A stretch of DNA of 14,782 nt from NCBI GenBank assembly GCA_024227975.1, contig JAAETV010000459.1, positions 1 through 14,782 of the forward strand. Direction: 5' to 3'. Positions 1-7,091 of this stretch are shown here, piece after piece; within the stretch, counting starts at the first letter, position 1, and each line of letters starts with the position of its first letter. The notes beneath the pieces are model-generated. The model was given only the letters and a program-made list of their open reading frames with translations. It was not told the origin of the DNA and made no database searches. This DNA comes from Actinomycetes bacterium (lineage in GTDB: Bacteria > Actinomycetota > Acidimicrobiia > Acidimicrobiales > SZUA-35). The position numbers and the translations under genes were made by a program.

Positions 1-72
1 AGGAGACCGGCTTCCCTGCTGCAAGCGATTGTTGAGGATCTCGATCCTTACCTGGGATTGGTGGCCGGCTGA
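1..72 (+). CDS. C-terminal end of an unidentified protein (partial)
   Basis: The frame is open from the first base of the window to a TGA at 70-72 and encodes 23 residues ending in ...DLDPYLGLVAG. Codons have G or C in most third positions, as in the confirmed genes. The 5' end lies outside the window, and the tail is too short to assign a family. It runs convergently toward the patatin gene, whose stop is only 23 bases away, with a hairpin across that junction. It could be a chance open frame, since 23 codons is weak evidence. Confidence 0.45.
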   Translation, partial: RRPASLLQAIVEDLDPYLGLVAG

Positions 73-88
73 TCGTCCTCGACTCGAT

Positions 89-103
89 CCAGGTTCTACC
101 TGG
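89..103. terminator. Hairpin at convergent gene ends, possible bidirectional terminator
   Basis: CCAGGT-TCT-ACCTGG forms a perfect 6-bp stem with a 3-base loop. It lies just after the plus-strand stop at 72 and includes the patatin stop codon (96-98). On the plus strand it is followed by GCTTTGG, which is only a token T-run, so intrinsic termination is not assured. Its position between two convergent genes is the main argument. Confidence 0.35.
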
Positions 104-1919
104 GCTTTGGTCGGATCTGCAGCTCAGGATGAGGGGCTGGTGCGCCCTGCTCGAAACGGGAGCCCCCATGGGCCTCTGCTTCGGCGCTGAAGGTGTCGGC
201 TAGCTGCTCGATGGCGTCGGTGACGCGATATCCGGCGCCCGCATTCCATGCCCTGCGGTACGACGAAGGAGGTGGCCCGTCAATCATCTCCCGATAGGTC
301 GGCGGCCCATCCTCGGAGCGGGGGGCTCGGAGGCTGGTGGCGGCAGGCAGGATCAGCTGCTCCAGCAGGTGGAAGAACGACCGCATCCGGATCCAGCGGT
401 GGTTGGCGAAATCGAATTCTTCGGCTTCAACACCAGCACATCGACCTCGGGCCACGAGATCGAGCACCACATCGGCGTCCATGTCGAGGTTCAACCCGCC
501 TTCGGCCTTGGTGTGCTTCACCGCGATGATGCGGTCCCGGTAGCCGGGGACGTGGGTCTGCATGGCATCGGCCCAGTTCTGGAGCCCGTTCTTGACCGCC
601 AGAGCGAAGTCCACCGTGGTCTCGATCTTGGTGGGCCGGGCCAGGGTCCCAGACCGGTTCCCCTCGGCCATGGTGACGTTTTGATGATCATCAGCGTCGA
701 GGTCCTCGGTGACCATTAGGTCGATAGCGAACGTCGGATGCTCAGGGATGGCTTCGTCGAAGAACTGGAGGGGAAGGTTGCTGGTGATACCCCCATCAGA
801 GAAGTAGTGCTTGACCAGTTGGGGAGGTCGGTGGGTGTAGTCGACGGCGTAGAGGGGGACGGTGCTGAGGAGGACGGGAAAGCTCAAGCTCATTCTCACC
901 CCAACCACCAGGGGGAGATCACGTTCATCGGGTAGGGGCTCCAGGCCTTGCTCACGGAACCGGTCGAAGACCCTCTGGTCTACCCCATTGCGAACCGAGG
1001 GAGGGTGGTTGACCATCCAGTCGACGATCCGTTCGGGAAACAGGCGGCGAAACTCTTTGGGCGAGAAGGCCCAGATCCGTGCCTTGAACGGGAGGCTGTT
1101 CTGGGTGGTGAGGGTGAGATCGGTAGTCAACATCGACAGCTCGACCTCACTGTCGGCCAGGTCTCCGAAGGTGACCGGGGTCGACGGGTTGGTGACCCCG
1201 GCGATCGTGTCGTACCGGTCAGCCAGCCATTGGGTCAGCGGGGGTTGGCCCTGGTGGCCCTTTCCTTCCATGCCGGAGCAGAGGCCGAACCCGTTGCGAG
1301 GAAGATCCCGCAGGAGGCGGATGACGAGGGATATGGCGATGGCAAGCGGTAGACCGGTCCCGGCCAGGATCAGGCTGGCGGTGATGCCCATCCAGCCTCC
1401 TTGGACGATGGCCCCAATGAGCAGGAGGATCGGGACCTCGACCAGGAAGATGAAAGGGACCGGTCGGAGCAGGCGAATTCCGGCCACCAGGGCCCCGGCT
1501 ATCTTTGAGGCCATCGAACCCCGGCTGACCCAGATGGCCATGAACCGGTACAGGGCTCGGGTTGCATCCTGAGCCTGGAATAGGTGGTACATCAGGGTGT
1601 GGCGTCCTCCTGATGTTTCGACCAGCTGGGATGGGAGGCGGGCCAATTCGGCGAACCCGCCCGAGGTTCGACCCCGCTCGGCGGCGGCTGCCCCGCCGGC
1701 GGCGATGGCCCCAGCCGAGGTACCTCCGACCTTGCGAATCCGTCGGGTGGTGGCCAGATGGCAGACGGTGTGGGGGTAGATCACCCCACTGGTAAGGCCC
1801 CCTTTCATGACCAGATCGCAGGCTTGGGTCAGGGAGTCGCCCGGTGGGTAGGAAGCAGGATCTTCCAGGTCAACCAGGTCATGTTGACGGCCAGATGCCG
1901 CCGTTTCCGAATCCGCCAT
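96..1919 (-). CDS. Patatin-like phospholipase with internal membrane segments
   Basis: Predicted serine acyl hydrolase (607 aa) acting on membrane lipids or acyl esters. The patatin catalytic dyad is visible: nucleophile Ser68 in GTSAG (66-70) and Asp375 in the DGG motif (375-377). The oxyanion-hole loop is K39-GGLTSG rather than the more common GGGxRG. Between Ser and Asp lies a hydrophobic block at about 153-203 that can form two membrane helices, so the enzyme is probably membrane-anchored. It is longer than soluble patatins, with a long C-terminal region (about 400-607) that I cannot assign. The ATG at 1919 is preferred because GGGGAGG lies five bases upstream; a GTG at 1949 would add ten residues and lacks such a site. 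The gene follows the thiolase on the same strand after a 141-base gap. The family call is firm; the substrate is unknown. Confidence 0.85.
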   Translation of the reverse strand: MADSETAASGRQHDLVDLEDPASYPPGDSLTQACDLVMKGGLTSGVIYPHTVCHLATTRRIRKVGGTSAGAIAAGGAAAAERGRTSGGFAELARLPSQLVETSGGRHTLMYHLFQAQDATRALYRFMAIWVSRGSMASKIAGALVAGIRLLRPVPFIFLVEVPILLLIGAIVQGGWMGITASLILAGTGLPLAIAISLVIRLLRDLPRNGFGLCSGMEGKGHQGQPPLTQWLADRYDTIAGVTNPSTPVTFGDLADSEVELSMLTTDLTLTTQNSLPFKARIWAFSPKEFRRLFPERIVDWMVNHPPSVRNGVDQRVFDRFREQGLEPLPDERDLPLVVGVRMSLSFPVLLSTVPLYAVDYTHRPPQLVKHYFSDGGITSNLPLQFFDEAIPEHPTFAIDLMVTEDLDADDHQNVTMAEGNRSGTLARPTKIETTVDFALAVKNGLQNWADAMQTHVPGYRDRIIAVKHTKAEGGLNLDMDADVVLDLVARGRCAGVEAEEFDFANHRWIRMRSFFHLLEQLILPAATSLRAPRSEDGPPTYREMIDGPPPSSYRRAWNAGAGYRVTDAIEQLADTFSAEAEAHGGSRFEQGAPAPHPELQIRPKPR

Positions 1920-1949
1920 CAATGCCTCCCCAGACGACGAGGCGCTCAC

Positions 1950-1967
1950 CCTAGGACCACTAGGTCC
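1950..1967. promoter_or_regulatory. Overlapping inverted repeats upstream of the patatin gene
   Basis: CCTAG-GACCA-CTAGG (1950-1964) and GGACC-ACTA-GGTCC (1954-1967) interlock in 18 bases, 31-48 bases upstream of the patatin ATG. A further GGACC follows at 1974-1978. It could be an operator, or a short stem that partly ends thiolase transcription. No T-run follows on the minus strand. The symmetry is directly visible; the role is inferred. Confidence 0.25.
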
Positions 1968-2060
1968 GGCTCGGACCCAAGTGTGTGGCTCGACCTAGCT
2001 GCCCCGGGCATGGGCTGGGGATGTCCTGACCGAGACCGAGACTTCAGGTGCGGGCTGGGA

Positions 2061-3293
2061 TCAGACTCGCTCGACGATGGTGGCGGTACCCATCCCGCCT
2101 CCGGTACACATGGCGACCAAACCGGTCTGGAGGTCGCGGCGCTCGAGCTCGTCGATCACGGTCCCGATCAGCATCGATCCGGTGGCCCCGATCGGATGGC
2201 CGAGGGCGATGGCCCCACCGTTCACGTTGACCTTCTCGGGATCGGCCCCGGTATCGCTCAAGAACCGCAGGACAACCGAGGCGAAGGCTTCGTTGACCTC
2301 CATCAGATCGATGTCATCGATGGTCATGCCTGCCTTGGCCAGACACTTCAGCGCCGCTGGACCGGGGGCGGTCAACATGATGAGGGGCTCGTCGCCGGCC
2401 ACGGCGGACATCAGGATGCGGGCCCGTGGCTTCAAGCCGTTGGCCTTGGCGTAGTCGGGAGAGGCCAGGAGGACGGCGCCGGCCCCGTCGACCACCCCCG
2501 AGCTGTTGCCAGCGTGGTGGACATGGTTGAGGGTCACTCCCGGATACTTCTGGTCGACCAGTTCGGCCATGGATCGGTCGCTCTGCTCCATCTTGAAGTC
2601 GAGCATCTTGGCAAAACTGGGGTGCAGGGCGGCCAGACCTTCGGCTGTGGTCTCGGGGCGAGGATACTCTTCCTCGTTCAGGGCGACTGAGCCGTCGTCA
2701 TGGTAGATGGGGATGAGGCTTCGGCTGAATCGACCTTCAGCGATGGCGACTTGGGCTCGGCGTTGGCTCTCCAGCCCGACCGCGTCGCAATCCTCCCGGC
2801 TGCGCCCATCCAGGGTGGCGATCAGGTCGGCCGAGAGACCTTGGGGGACCTGGGGGTGGGTCTGGAGAAGGTGCTCGTTGTTGGCGTGGAACCCGTCGGT
2901 CCCGTTTCGGGCCGGCCGGCTCATCGACTCGACCCCACACCCGATGACCAGGTCCTGATGACCGGCTGCCACTCCCATGGCCCCGAAGGTGACCGCTTGT
3001 TGTCCCGATCCACAGAAACGGTTGAGGGTCACCCCGGGCACGGTGATGGGCCAGCCGGCGTCGAGTACGGCCATACGCCCGATGTCGTGGGCATGATCAC
3101 CGGCGTGGGACCCGTTGCCACAGACCACGTCCTCGACATCGACCGGGTCGAATCCGACCCGGTCCTGAAGGCCATTGAGGACCTGACCCAAGATCTTCTG
3201 GGGGTGGATGGTCGACAGGGCGCCCTTGTCCCTCTTGCCGACGCCGCGCGGTGATCGTACTGCGTCGATGATCCATGCTTCGCTTGCTGCCAT
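2061..3293 (-). CDS. Acetyl-CoA acyltransferase (thiolase)
   Basis: Thiolase of 410 aa, the normal length for the family. It would cleave 3-ketoacyl-CoA with CoA (beta-oxidation) or condense acyl-CoAs. Catalytic residues are all present: nucleophile Cys94 in NRFCGSGQQA, the NEAF motif at 334-337, His366 in GGAIALGHPIGATG and Cys396 in CTGGGMG. The start at 3293 (MAASEAWIIDAVRSPRG) matches the usual thiolase N-terminus and has AGGG nine bases upstream. The open frame extends 39 codons further to 3410, but that stretch would cover the divergent promoter region and is unlike thiolases. No acyl-CoA dehydrogenase or hydratase is adjacent, so the pathway (fatty acid, sterol or other) cannot be fixed. 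The patatin gene follows on the same strand. Confidence 0.93.
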   Translation of the reverse strand: MAASEAWIIDAVRSPRGVGKRDKGALSTIHPQKILGQVLNGLQDRVGFDPVDVEDVVCGNGSHAGDHAHDIGRMAVLDAGWPITVPGVTLNRFCGSGQQAVTFGAMGVAAGHQDLVIGCGVESMSRPARNGTDGFHANNEHLLQTHPQVPQGLSADLIATLDGRSREDCDAVGLESQRRAQVAIAEGRFSRSLIPIYHDDGSVALNEEEYPRPETTAEGLAALHPSFAKMLDFKMEQSDRSMAELVDQKYPGVTLNHVHHAGNSSGVVDGAGAVLLASPDYAKANGLKPRARILMSAVAGDEPLIMLTAPGPAALKCLAKAGMTIDDIDLMEVNEAFASVVLRFLSDTGADPEKVNVNGGAIALGHPIGATGSMLIGTVIDELERRDLQTGLVAMCTGGGMGTATIVERV

Positions 3294-3324
3294 GTTCGGG
3301 ATCCCTGTCTCATTGGTTTCCCCG

Positions 3325-3353
3325 ACTCTACGGCTGGTGGCCGCCGTGCTCGA
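3325..3353 (-). promoter_or_regulatory. Candidate promoter for the thiolase gene
   Basis: On the minus strand, TCGAGC (3348-3353) and TAGAGT (3325-3330) are separated by 17 bases. This is a reasonable -10 with a poor -35, about 31 bases upstream of the chosen ATG at 3293. It lies in the 134-base divergent intergenic region. The evidence is motif spacing only. Confidence 0.25.
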
Positions 3354-3382
3354 AATCAGCCAAGGATGGCCAGGCAGGGGCC

Positions 3383-3411
3383 TAGACTCACCCCTTGATC
3401 TATCGATCAAG
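3383..3411 (+). promoter_or_regulatory. Candidate -10 box and inverted-repeat operator of the ABC transporter operon
   Basis: TAGACT at 3383-3388 fits an actinobacterial -10, with no convincing -35. Immediately downstream, where transcription would begin, is a perfect inverted repeat CTTGATC-TATC-GATCAAG (3394-3411, 7-bp arms, 4-base centre). The repeat ends 16 bases before the lipoprotein ATG and a few bases before its ribosome binding site (AGGGAGGG, 3417-3424). It could bind a repressor, or form a hairpin at the mRNA 5' end. Confidence 0.4.
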
Positions 3412-3427
3412 ATCTCAGGGAGGGATC

Positions 3428-4273
3428 ATGAAGAACCGGAACCTATTGGCCATACTGGCCGCGTTTGCCCTACTGGTGGCGGCCTGCGGAAGTGACAGTG
3501 ATAGCGACGAGGCAGGAGGGGGCGAAGACGTCGACTGCTCCACCCCACCGACGAAGGTCGAAGGGACCCTGACGGTGGCCACCGGTGAGGTCGTATTCCC
3601 GCCGTGGATGATCGACGACGACCCTTCGAACGGGCAGGGCTTCGAGAGCGCGGTGGTCTATGCCGTGGCTGGCGAGCTCGGGATTGACACCGTCGAGTGG
3701 GTCGGAACCGGCTTCGACGAAGCAGTCGCCCCCGGTGAGAAGGACTATGACTTCAACATCCAGCAGTATTCGATCACGGCCGAACGTGATGAGGTAGTCG
3801 ACTTCTCGACCGGCTACTACGAGGTCGAGCAGGCCATCATCGGCTCCAGTGACAGTCCCGCCGCCTCGGCCACTTCGATCGAGGAGCTGAAGGGTCTCCG
3901 GCTGGGGGCCGCCATCGGTACCACCAGCCTCGACTACATCGACTCGGTAATCGAGCCCGATGAGCCAGCGCTGGTGTTCGACGACAATGCGGCAGCCAAA
4001 GCAGCGTTCGACGCGGGCCAGGTCGACGGGATCGTGTTCGATCTCCCGACTGCATTCTTCATCACTGCGGTTGAGATCACCGATGCTTCCATCATCGGCG
4101 TGCTCCCCCGCTCGGGGGATGACCCCGAAGAGCTTGGGATGCTGTTCGAAGACGGCAGCTCTCTCGTGAGCTGTGTCAATGAGGCCTTGGCCACGCTGCG
4201 GTCGAATGGTGAGCTGGAGTCGATCGAGACCGAGTGGCTCAACGACGGCGGAGCGGTCCCAAGCCTGTCGTGA
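3428..4273 (+). CDS. Amino-acid ABC transporter substrate-binding lipoprotein
   Basis: Extracytoplasmic solute receptor (281 aa) of the SBP_bac_3 type, which typically binds polar amino acids. It starts with a lipoprotein signal peptide (N-terminal KNR, hydrophobic core 6-17, lipobox VAAC with Cys20 as the lipid anchor), followed by an acidic Ser/Asp/Glu/Gly linker (21-36). Family hallmarks are FPPWMIDD near 57-64, GFESAVVYAVAGELG near 71-85 and SITAERDEVVDFSTGYY at 115-131. Cys37 and Cys249 are the only other cysteines and may pair. The ATG at 3428 has AGGGAGGG just upstream; the open frame reaches 3395, but that would add residues ahead of the signal peptide. It is first in an operon and overlaps the permease gene by four bases. 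Substrate choice among polar amino acids cannot be read from the sequence. Confidence 0.92.
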   Translation: MKNRNLLAILAAFALLVAACGSDSDSDEAGGGEDVDCSTPPTKVEGTLTVATGEVVFPPWMIDDDPSNGQGFESAVVYAVAGELGIDTVEWVGTGFDEAVAPGEKDYDFNIQQYSITAERDEVVDFSTGYYEVEQAIIGSSDSPAASATSIEELKGLRLGAAIGTTSLDYIDSVIEPDEPALVFDDNAAAKAAFDAGQVDGIVFDLPTAFFITAVEITDASIIGVLPRSGDDPEELGMLFEDGSSLVSCVNEALATLRSNGELESIETEWLNDGGAVPSLS

Positions 4274-5199
4274 CCCCAGCCCCCGGCAGCGGTGCTGAAC
4301 TGTCCGATGGCTCATCTGTTGGTGGTCAGCAATCTGGCTCTGAGCATTCCGACGATCCCCGACCGGGTCCCCACCCACCGGTCGGGGCCGTCGGGCGCTT
4401 GCAGACCGAGGGTGTTCGTTCGGCCATCATTGCCGTCACTTCGACGCTGGTGTTTTTCGGTGTCGCCACCTGGCTGGTGGCATCGAGCCCGAATTGGCCC
4501 CAGGTACGCGACCAGTTCTTCAACTCGGAGAACTTCGCTGAGAGCGCCCCGCTCGTGTTGCGCGGGTTCTGGCTGAACCTGCAGCTATTTGCATACTCCA
4601 TGGTCCTCATCCCGGTGGTGGCCTTGATTGTTGCCGTACTGAGGAGCTTGCGGGGGCCCGCCTTCCTCCCCGTTCGGCTCCTGGCCATCATCTTCACCGA
4701 CTTCTTTCGCGGCATCCCCCTGATCTTGCTGATCCTGCTTCTCGGGTTCGGGGTTCCCGCTCTTCAGATCTCGTTGTTGCCCAGTGCTGCCATCTTCTGG
4801 GGGATCACGGCTCTCACCTTGAGCTACTCGGCCTACACGGCCGAGATCTACCGCTCCGGTATCGATGCTGTCCCCGAGAGCCAGCGGGCTTCGGCCCGGG
4901 CCCTGGGCCTGACCCAATGGCAAGCCTTGCGGTTCGCCATCTTGCCCCAGGCGGTCCGCAATGTGGTCCCCGCTCTGATGAACACGGTTGTCAGCCTGCA
5001 GAAGGATGTTGCCCTCATCTCTGTGCTCGGTATTCGTGAGGCAGTTCGAGAGGCTCAGATCTATACCTCCCGAACGTTCAACTACACCTCATACATAGTC
5101 GCTACCTTGTTGTTCTTGGCCATCAGCATCCCCCTCACCCGCTTTGTCGACTGGTACACGGCTCGCGATCGAGCCATGCGATCCCAGTCGCCAACCTGA
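4270..5199 (+). CDS. Amino-acid ABC transporter permease
   Basis: Inner-membrane channel subunit (309 aa) of the His/Glu/Gln/Arg type. Hydrophobic segments lie at about 51-71, 97-124, 136-160, 172-190 and 275-291. The EAA loop that docks on the ATPase is visible at 207-227 (ASARALGLTQW...ILP), with conserved Gly213 and the ILP end. The GTG at 4270 overlaps the previous stop (GTGA), implying translational coupling; an ATG at 4234 in the same frame would place 12 more codons inside the receptor gene. There is no strong ribosome binding site for either. About 48 hydrophilic residues rich in Gly, Ser and Pro precede the first membrane helix, longer than usual for the family. A single permease gene is present, so it probably forms a homodimer. 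Confidence 0.9.
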   Translation: MTPAPGSGAELSDGSSVGGQQSGSEHSDDPRPGPHPPVGAVGRLQTEGVRSAIIAVTSTLVFFGVATWLVASSPNWPQVRDQFFNSENFAESAPLVLRGFWLNLQLFAYSMVLIPVVALIVAVLRSLRGPAFLPVRLLAIIFTDFFRGIPLILLILLLGFGVPALQISLLPSAAIFWGITALTLSYSAYTAEIYRSGIDAVPESQRASARALGLTQWQALRFAILPQAVRNVVPALMNTVVSLQKDVALISVLGIREAVREAQIYTSRTFNYTSYIVATLLFLAISIPLTRFVDWYTARDRAMRSQSPT

Positions 5200-5205
5200 T
5201 CGCCG

Positions 5206-5952
5206 ATGGCATCCAAGCTGGAGCTGGTAGGGGTCGAGAAGGCCTACGGCGACCGAACCGTTCTCGACGGTCTCGACCTGGTCGTTGACGAGCATGAGGT
5301 GGTGTGTCTGATTGGGCCCAGTGGCTGCGGCAAGTCGACTCTGGTGCGCTGCATCGACCTGCTCGATCCCATCGACAACGGCGACATCCGTCTTGACGGC
5401 CACTCGATCACGGCCAAGGGGGTCGACGCCAACCAGGTACGCCGTCGCATCGGGATCGTATTCCAATCGTTCAACCTCTTCCCCCACATGACGGTGCTCG
5501 ACAATGTGACTCTCGGCCCTCGCCGAGCTCATGGTGTCCCCCGAGCCGAGGCTGAGACCCAGGCTGGGGAGCTACTGGAGCGATTCGGGCTGGGCGACAA
5601 GGCCGACGAGTTCCCCAACCGCATCAGCGGCGGCCAGAACCAGCGGGCCGCTATCGTTCGGGCCCTCATGGGTGACCCTGAGATCCTGCTGCTCGACGAG
5701 GTGACCTCGGCCCTCGATCCGGAACTGGTTGGTGAAGTCCTGGCGGTGATCCGAGAGCTAGCGAGCGAAGGTCTGACCATGGTGCTTGCCACCCACGAGA
5801 TGGGCTTCGCTCGCGATGTCGCAAACCGGGTCTGTTTCCTCCATGAGGGACGGGTCCTCGAATCGGGCCCACCGGCCGAGCTGTTCGCATCACCCCAGGC
5901 CGCCAGGACCAAGCAGTTTCTGGCCCGGGTGTCTGAAGCCGGGCGTCTATGA
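5206..5952 (+). CDS. Amino-acid ABC transporter ATP-binding protein
   Basis: Cytoplasmic ATPase (248 aa, normal length) that powers the transporter with the preceding receptor and permease. All nucleotide-binding elements are present: Walker A GPSGCGKST (38-46), Q-loop Gln87 in VFQSFNLFPHMTV, signature SGGQNQR (141-147), Walker B ILLLDE (160-165), D-loop SALD (168-171) and switch His197 in LATHEMGFA. The FNLFPHMTVLDNV stretch is typical of GlnQ/HisP-type polar amino acid ATPases. The signature has Asn145 where most relatives have Gln. It starts six bases after the permease stop without a clear ribosome binding site, suggesting coupled translation, and it overlaps the acetyltransferase start. 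Confidence 0.94.
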   Translation: MASKLELVGVEKAYGDRTVLDGLDLVVDEHEVVCLIGPSGCGKSTLVRCIDLLDPIDNGDIRLDGHSITAKGVDANQVRRRIGIVFQSFNLFPHMTVLDNVTLGPRRAHGVPRAEAETQAGELLERFGLGDKADEFPNRISGGQNQRAAIVRALMGDPEILLLDEVTSALDPELVGEVLAVIRELASEGLTMVLATHEMGFARDVANRVCFLHEGRVLESGPPAELFASPQAARTKQFLARVSEAGRL

Positions 5953-6794
5953 CGTCATCGTCGGGCGACTCAACAGCTCCCGTCGGTGGCATTGATTTAG
6001 ACCAGTTGGTGGTGACTGATCCAGATGAGTTGGCTCGCCATTACTGCGATAGCCCGGCGGCCCATATCTATGCCTTGGTGGATCTCGAGGAGCCGTTCTG
6101 GTCGGCCAGTCAGTGGTATCGAAGAGGTCAGGCCGTGGTCGGTCTGGTTCAGATCCCGGGTGATCCTGTGAAGACCTTGTATGCCGTGTCCACCCGAGAC
6201 CCGGAGGCGACGCTGAGCCTCATCATCGATCTGCTCCCTCACCTCGGCTCAGGCACCCTGATCACGGGTCCGCTCGGCTTGGCCGATGCCGTCGAACCGC
6301 GGCGGTCGGTGGCCTGGAGCGGGCCCCACCTGCGCTACCACCTCGTCGATCGAGCCCAGAAGCCCGTGACAGGCCCGAGATCGCTCACCCCTGATGCCGG
6401 CGGCCTTCGACCAGTCGAACTGGGCCCGGCTCACGCCGACGACATTGGTGCCCTGTACGCGACCGAGCCGGGGGCAGCCTTCTACCGCCGCTCGATGCTC
6501 GACGACGATTCCTTTGTCGGCGTGTTCGACGACGGAGATCTGGTGGCGGCAGCCGGGACCCATGTCCTCAGCTCAGTACAGGGGGTAGCCGCCATTGGAG
6601 CCGTCTACACCCGTCCCTCCCACCGTGGCCAGGGGCTCGGACGGCTGGTGACGGCGGGTGTGATCCAGCGCCTCACTGACCGGGTCACAACCATCGGCCT
6701 CAATGTGGCTGAAGCGAATACACCGGCGCGCCACATCTACCAGCAACTCGGGTTCGAGCCAATCCTGGCCTATGAGGAGCTCGAGCTGGCCTGA
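5949..6794 (+). CDS. GNAT-family N-acetyltransferase
   Basis: Predicted acetyl-CoA-dependent N-acetyltransferase (281 aa). The C-terminal half holds the GNAT fold: the acetyl-CoA pyrophosphate-binding motif RGQGLG (226-231) follows the strand AIGAVYTRPSH, and the later NVAEANTPARHIYQQLGF (252-269) is the usual motif B region with Tyr264. The N-terminal half (about 15-135) has no motif I recognise; it may be a second, degenerate GNAT-like lobe, as in double-domain members. The ATG overlaps the ATPase stop (ATGA), so it is translated with the transporter operon. That placement suggests it acts on the imported solute or a derivative, but this is inference; protein or peptide substrates are equally possible. 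Confidence 0.82.
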   Translation: MTSSSGDSTAPVGGIDLDQLVVTDPDELARHYCDSPAAHIYALVDLEEPFWSASQWYRRGQAVVGLVQIPGDPVKTLYAVSTRDPEATLSLIIDLLPHLGSGTLITGPLGLADAVEPRRSVAWSGPHLRYHLVDRAQKPVTGPRSLTPDAGGLRPVELGPAHADDIGALYATEPGAAFYRRSMLDDDSFVGVFDDGDLVAAAGTHVLSSVQGVAAIGAVYTRPSHRGQGLGRLVTAGVIQRLTDRVTTIGLNVAEANTPARHIYQQLGFEPILAYEELELA

Positions 6795-6855
6795 TCGTTC
6801 AGAATCCAGCGTCCGACCCTCTACGCCGGTGGCGCCGGTGAGTCGGCAATAGGCT

Positions 6856-6873
6856 CGGTTGCGGCGTCAACCG
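6856..6873 (+). terminator. Hairpin after the transporter operon
   Basis: CGGTTG-CGGCGT-CAACCG gives a perfect 6-bp stem with a 6-base loop, extendable by one T-G wobble. It lies 61 bases after the acetyltransferase stop. No T-run follows, so it is at best an actinobacterial-type terminator or an RNA-stabilising stem. Confidence 0.35.
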
Positions 6874-6902
6874 GTAGATGAGGATCTGGAGGGCAAGGGG
6901 CC

Positions 6903-6923
6903 GGCCAGCGTCTTGGGCTGGCC
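6903..6923 (+). terminator. Second hairpin after the transporter operon
   Basis: GGCCAGC-GTCTTGG-GCTGGCC forms a perfect 7-bp GC-rich stem with a 7-base loop, 29 bases beyond the first hairpin. It also lacks a T-run. Together the two stems make a plausible end to the operon transcript. Confidence 0.4.
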
Positions 6924-7091
6924 CGGTCGATCCATCGTAGCCACGAACCCAGCTACTCAAAGGGTGAAGGGGCATGAACTCCGTCGAGCAGATGTTGCGA
7001 CATTCGTCTACCCGCGCCCGATAGCAAGCTATGATTTGCAGAGACAGGTGGAGCGGTTACTCAACTTTGCGGTGGGGAGAACGGTCAGCTT

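Noticed and set aside
4091..4125. CCCCCG-CT-CGGGGG hairpin as a terminator
   Set aside because: It lies inside the receptor coding sequence in the middle of a conserved domain, and codon choice explains it.
3470..4378. A 302-codon minus-strand frame opposite the ABC receptor
   Set aside because: It is antisense to a confidently identified lipoprotein and crosses into the permease gene. No domain is visible.
7030..7035. TATGAT as the promoter of the GGDEF-EAL gene
   Set aside because: There is no acceptable -35 at 16-18 bases, and the distance to the GTG is over 270 bases. It is kept only as a note in the intergenic entry.
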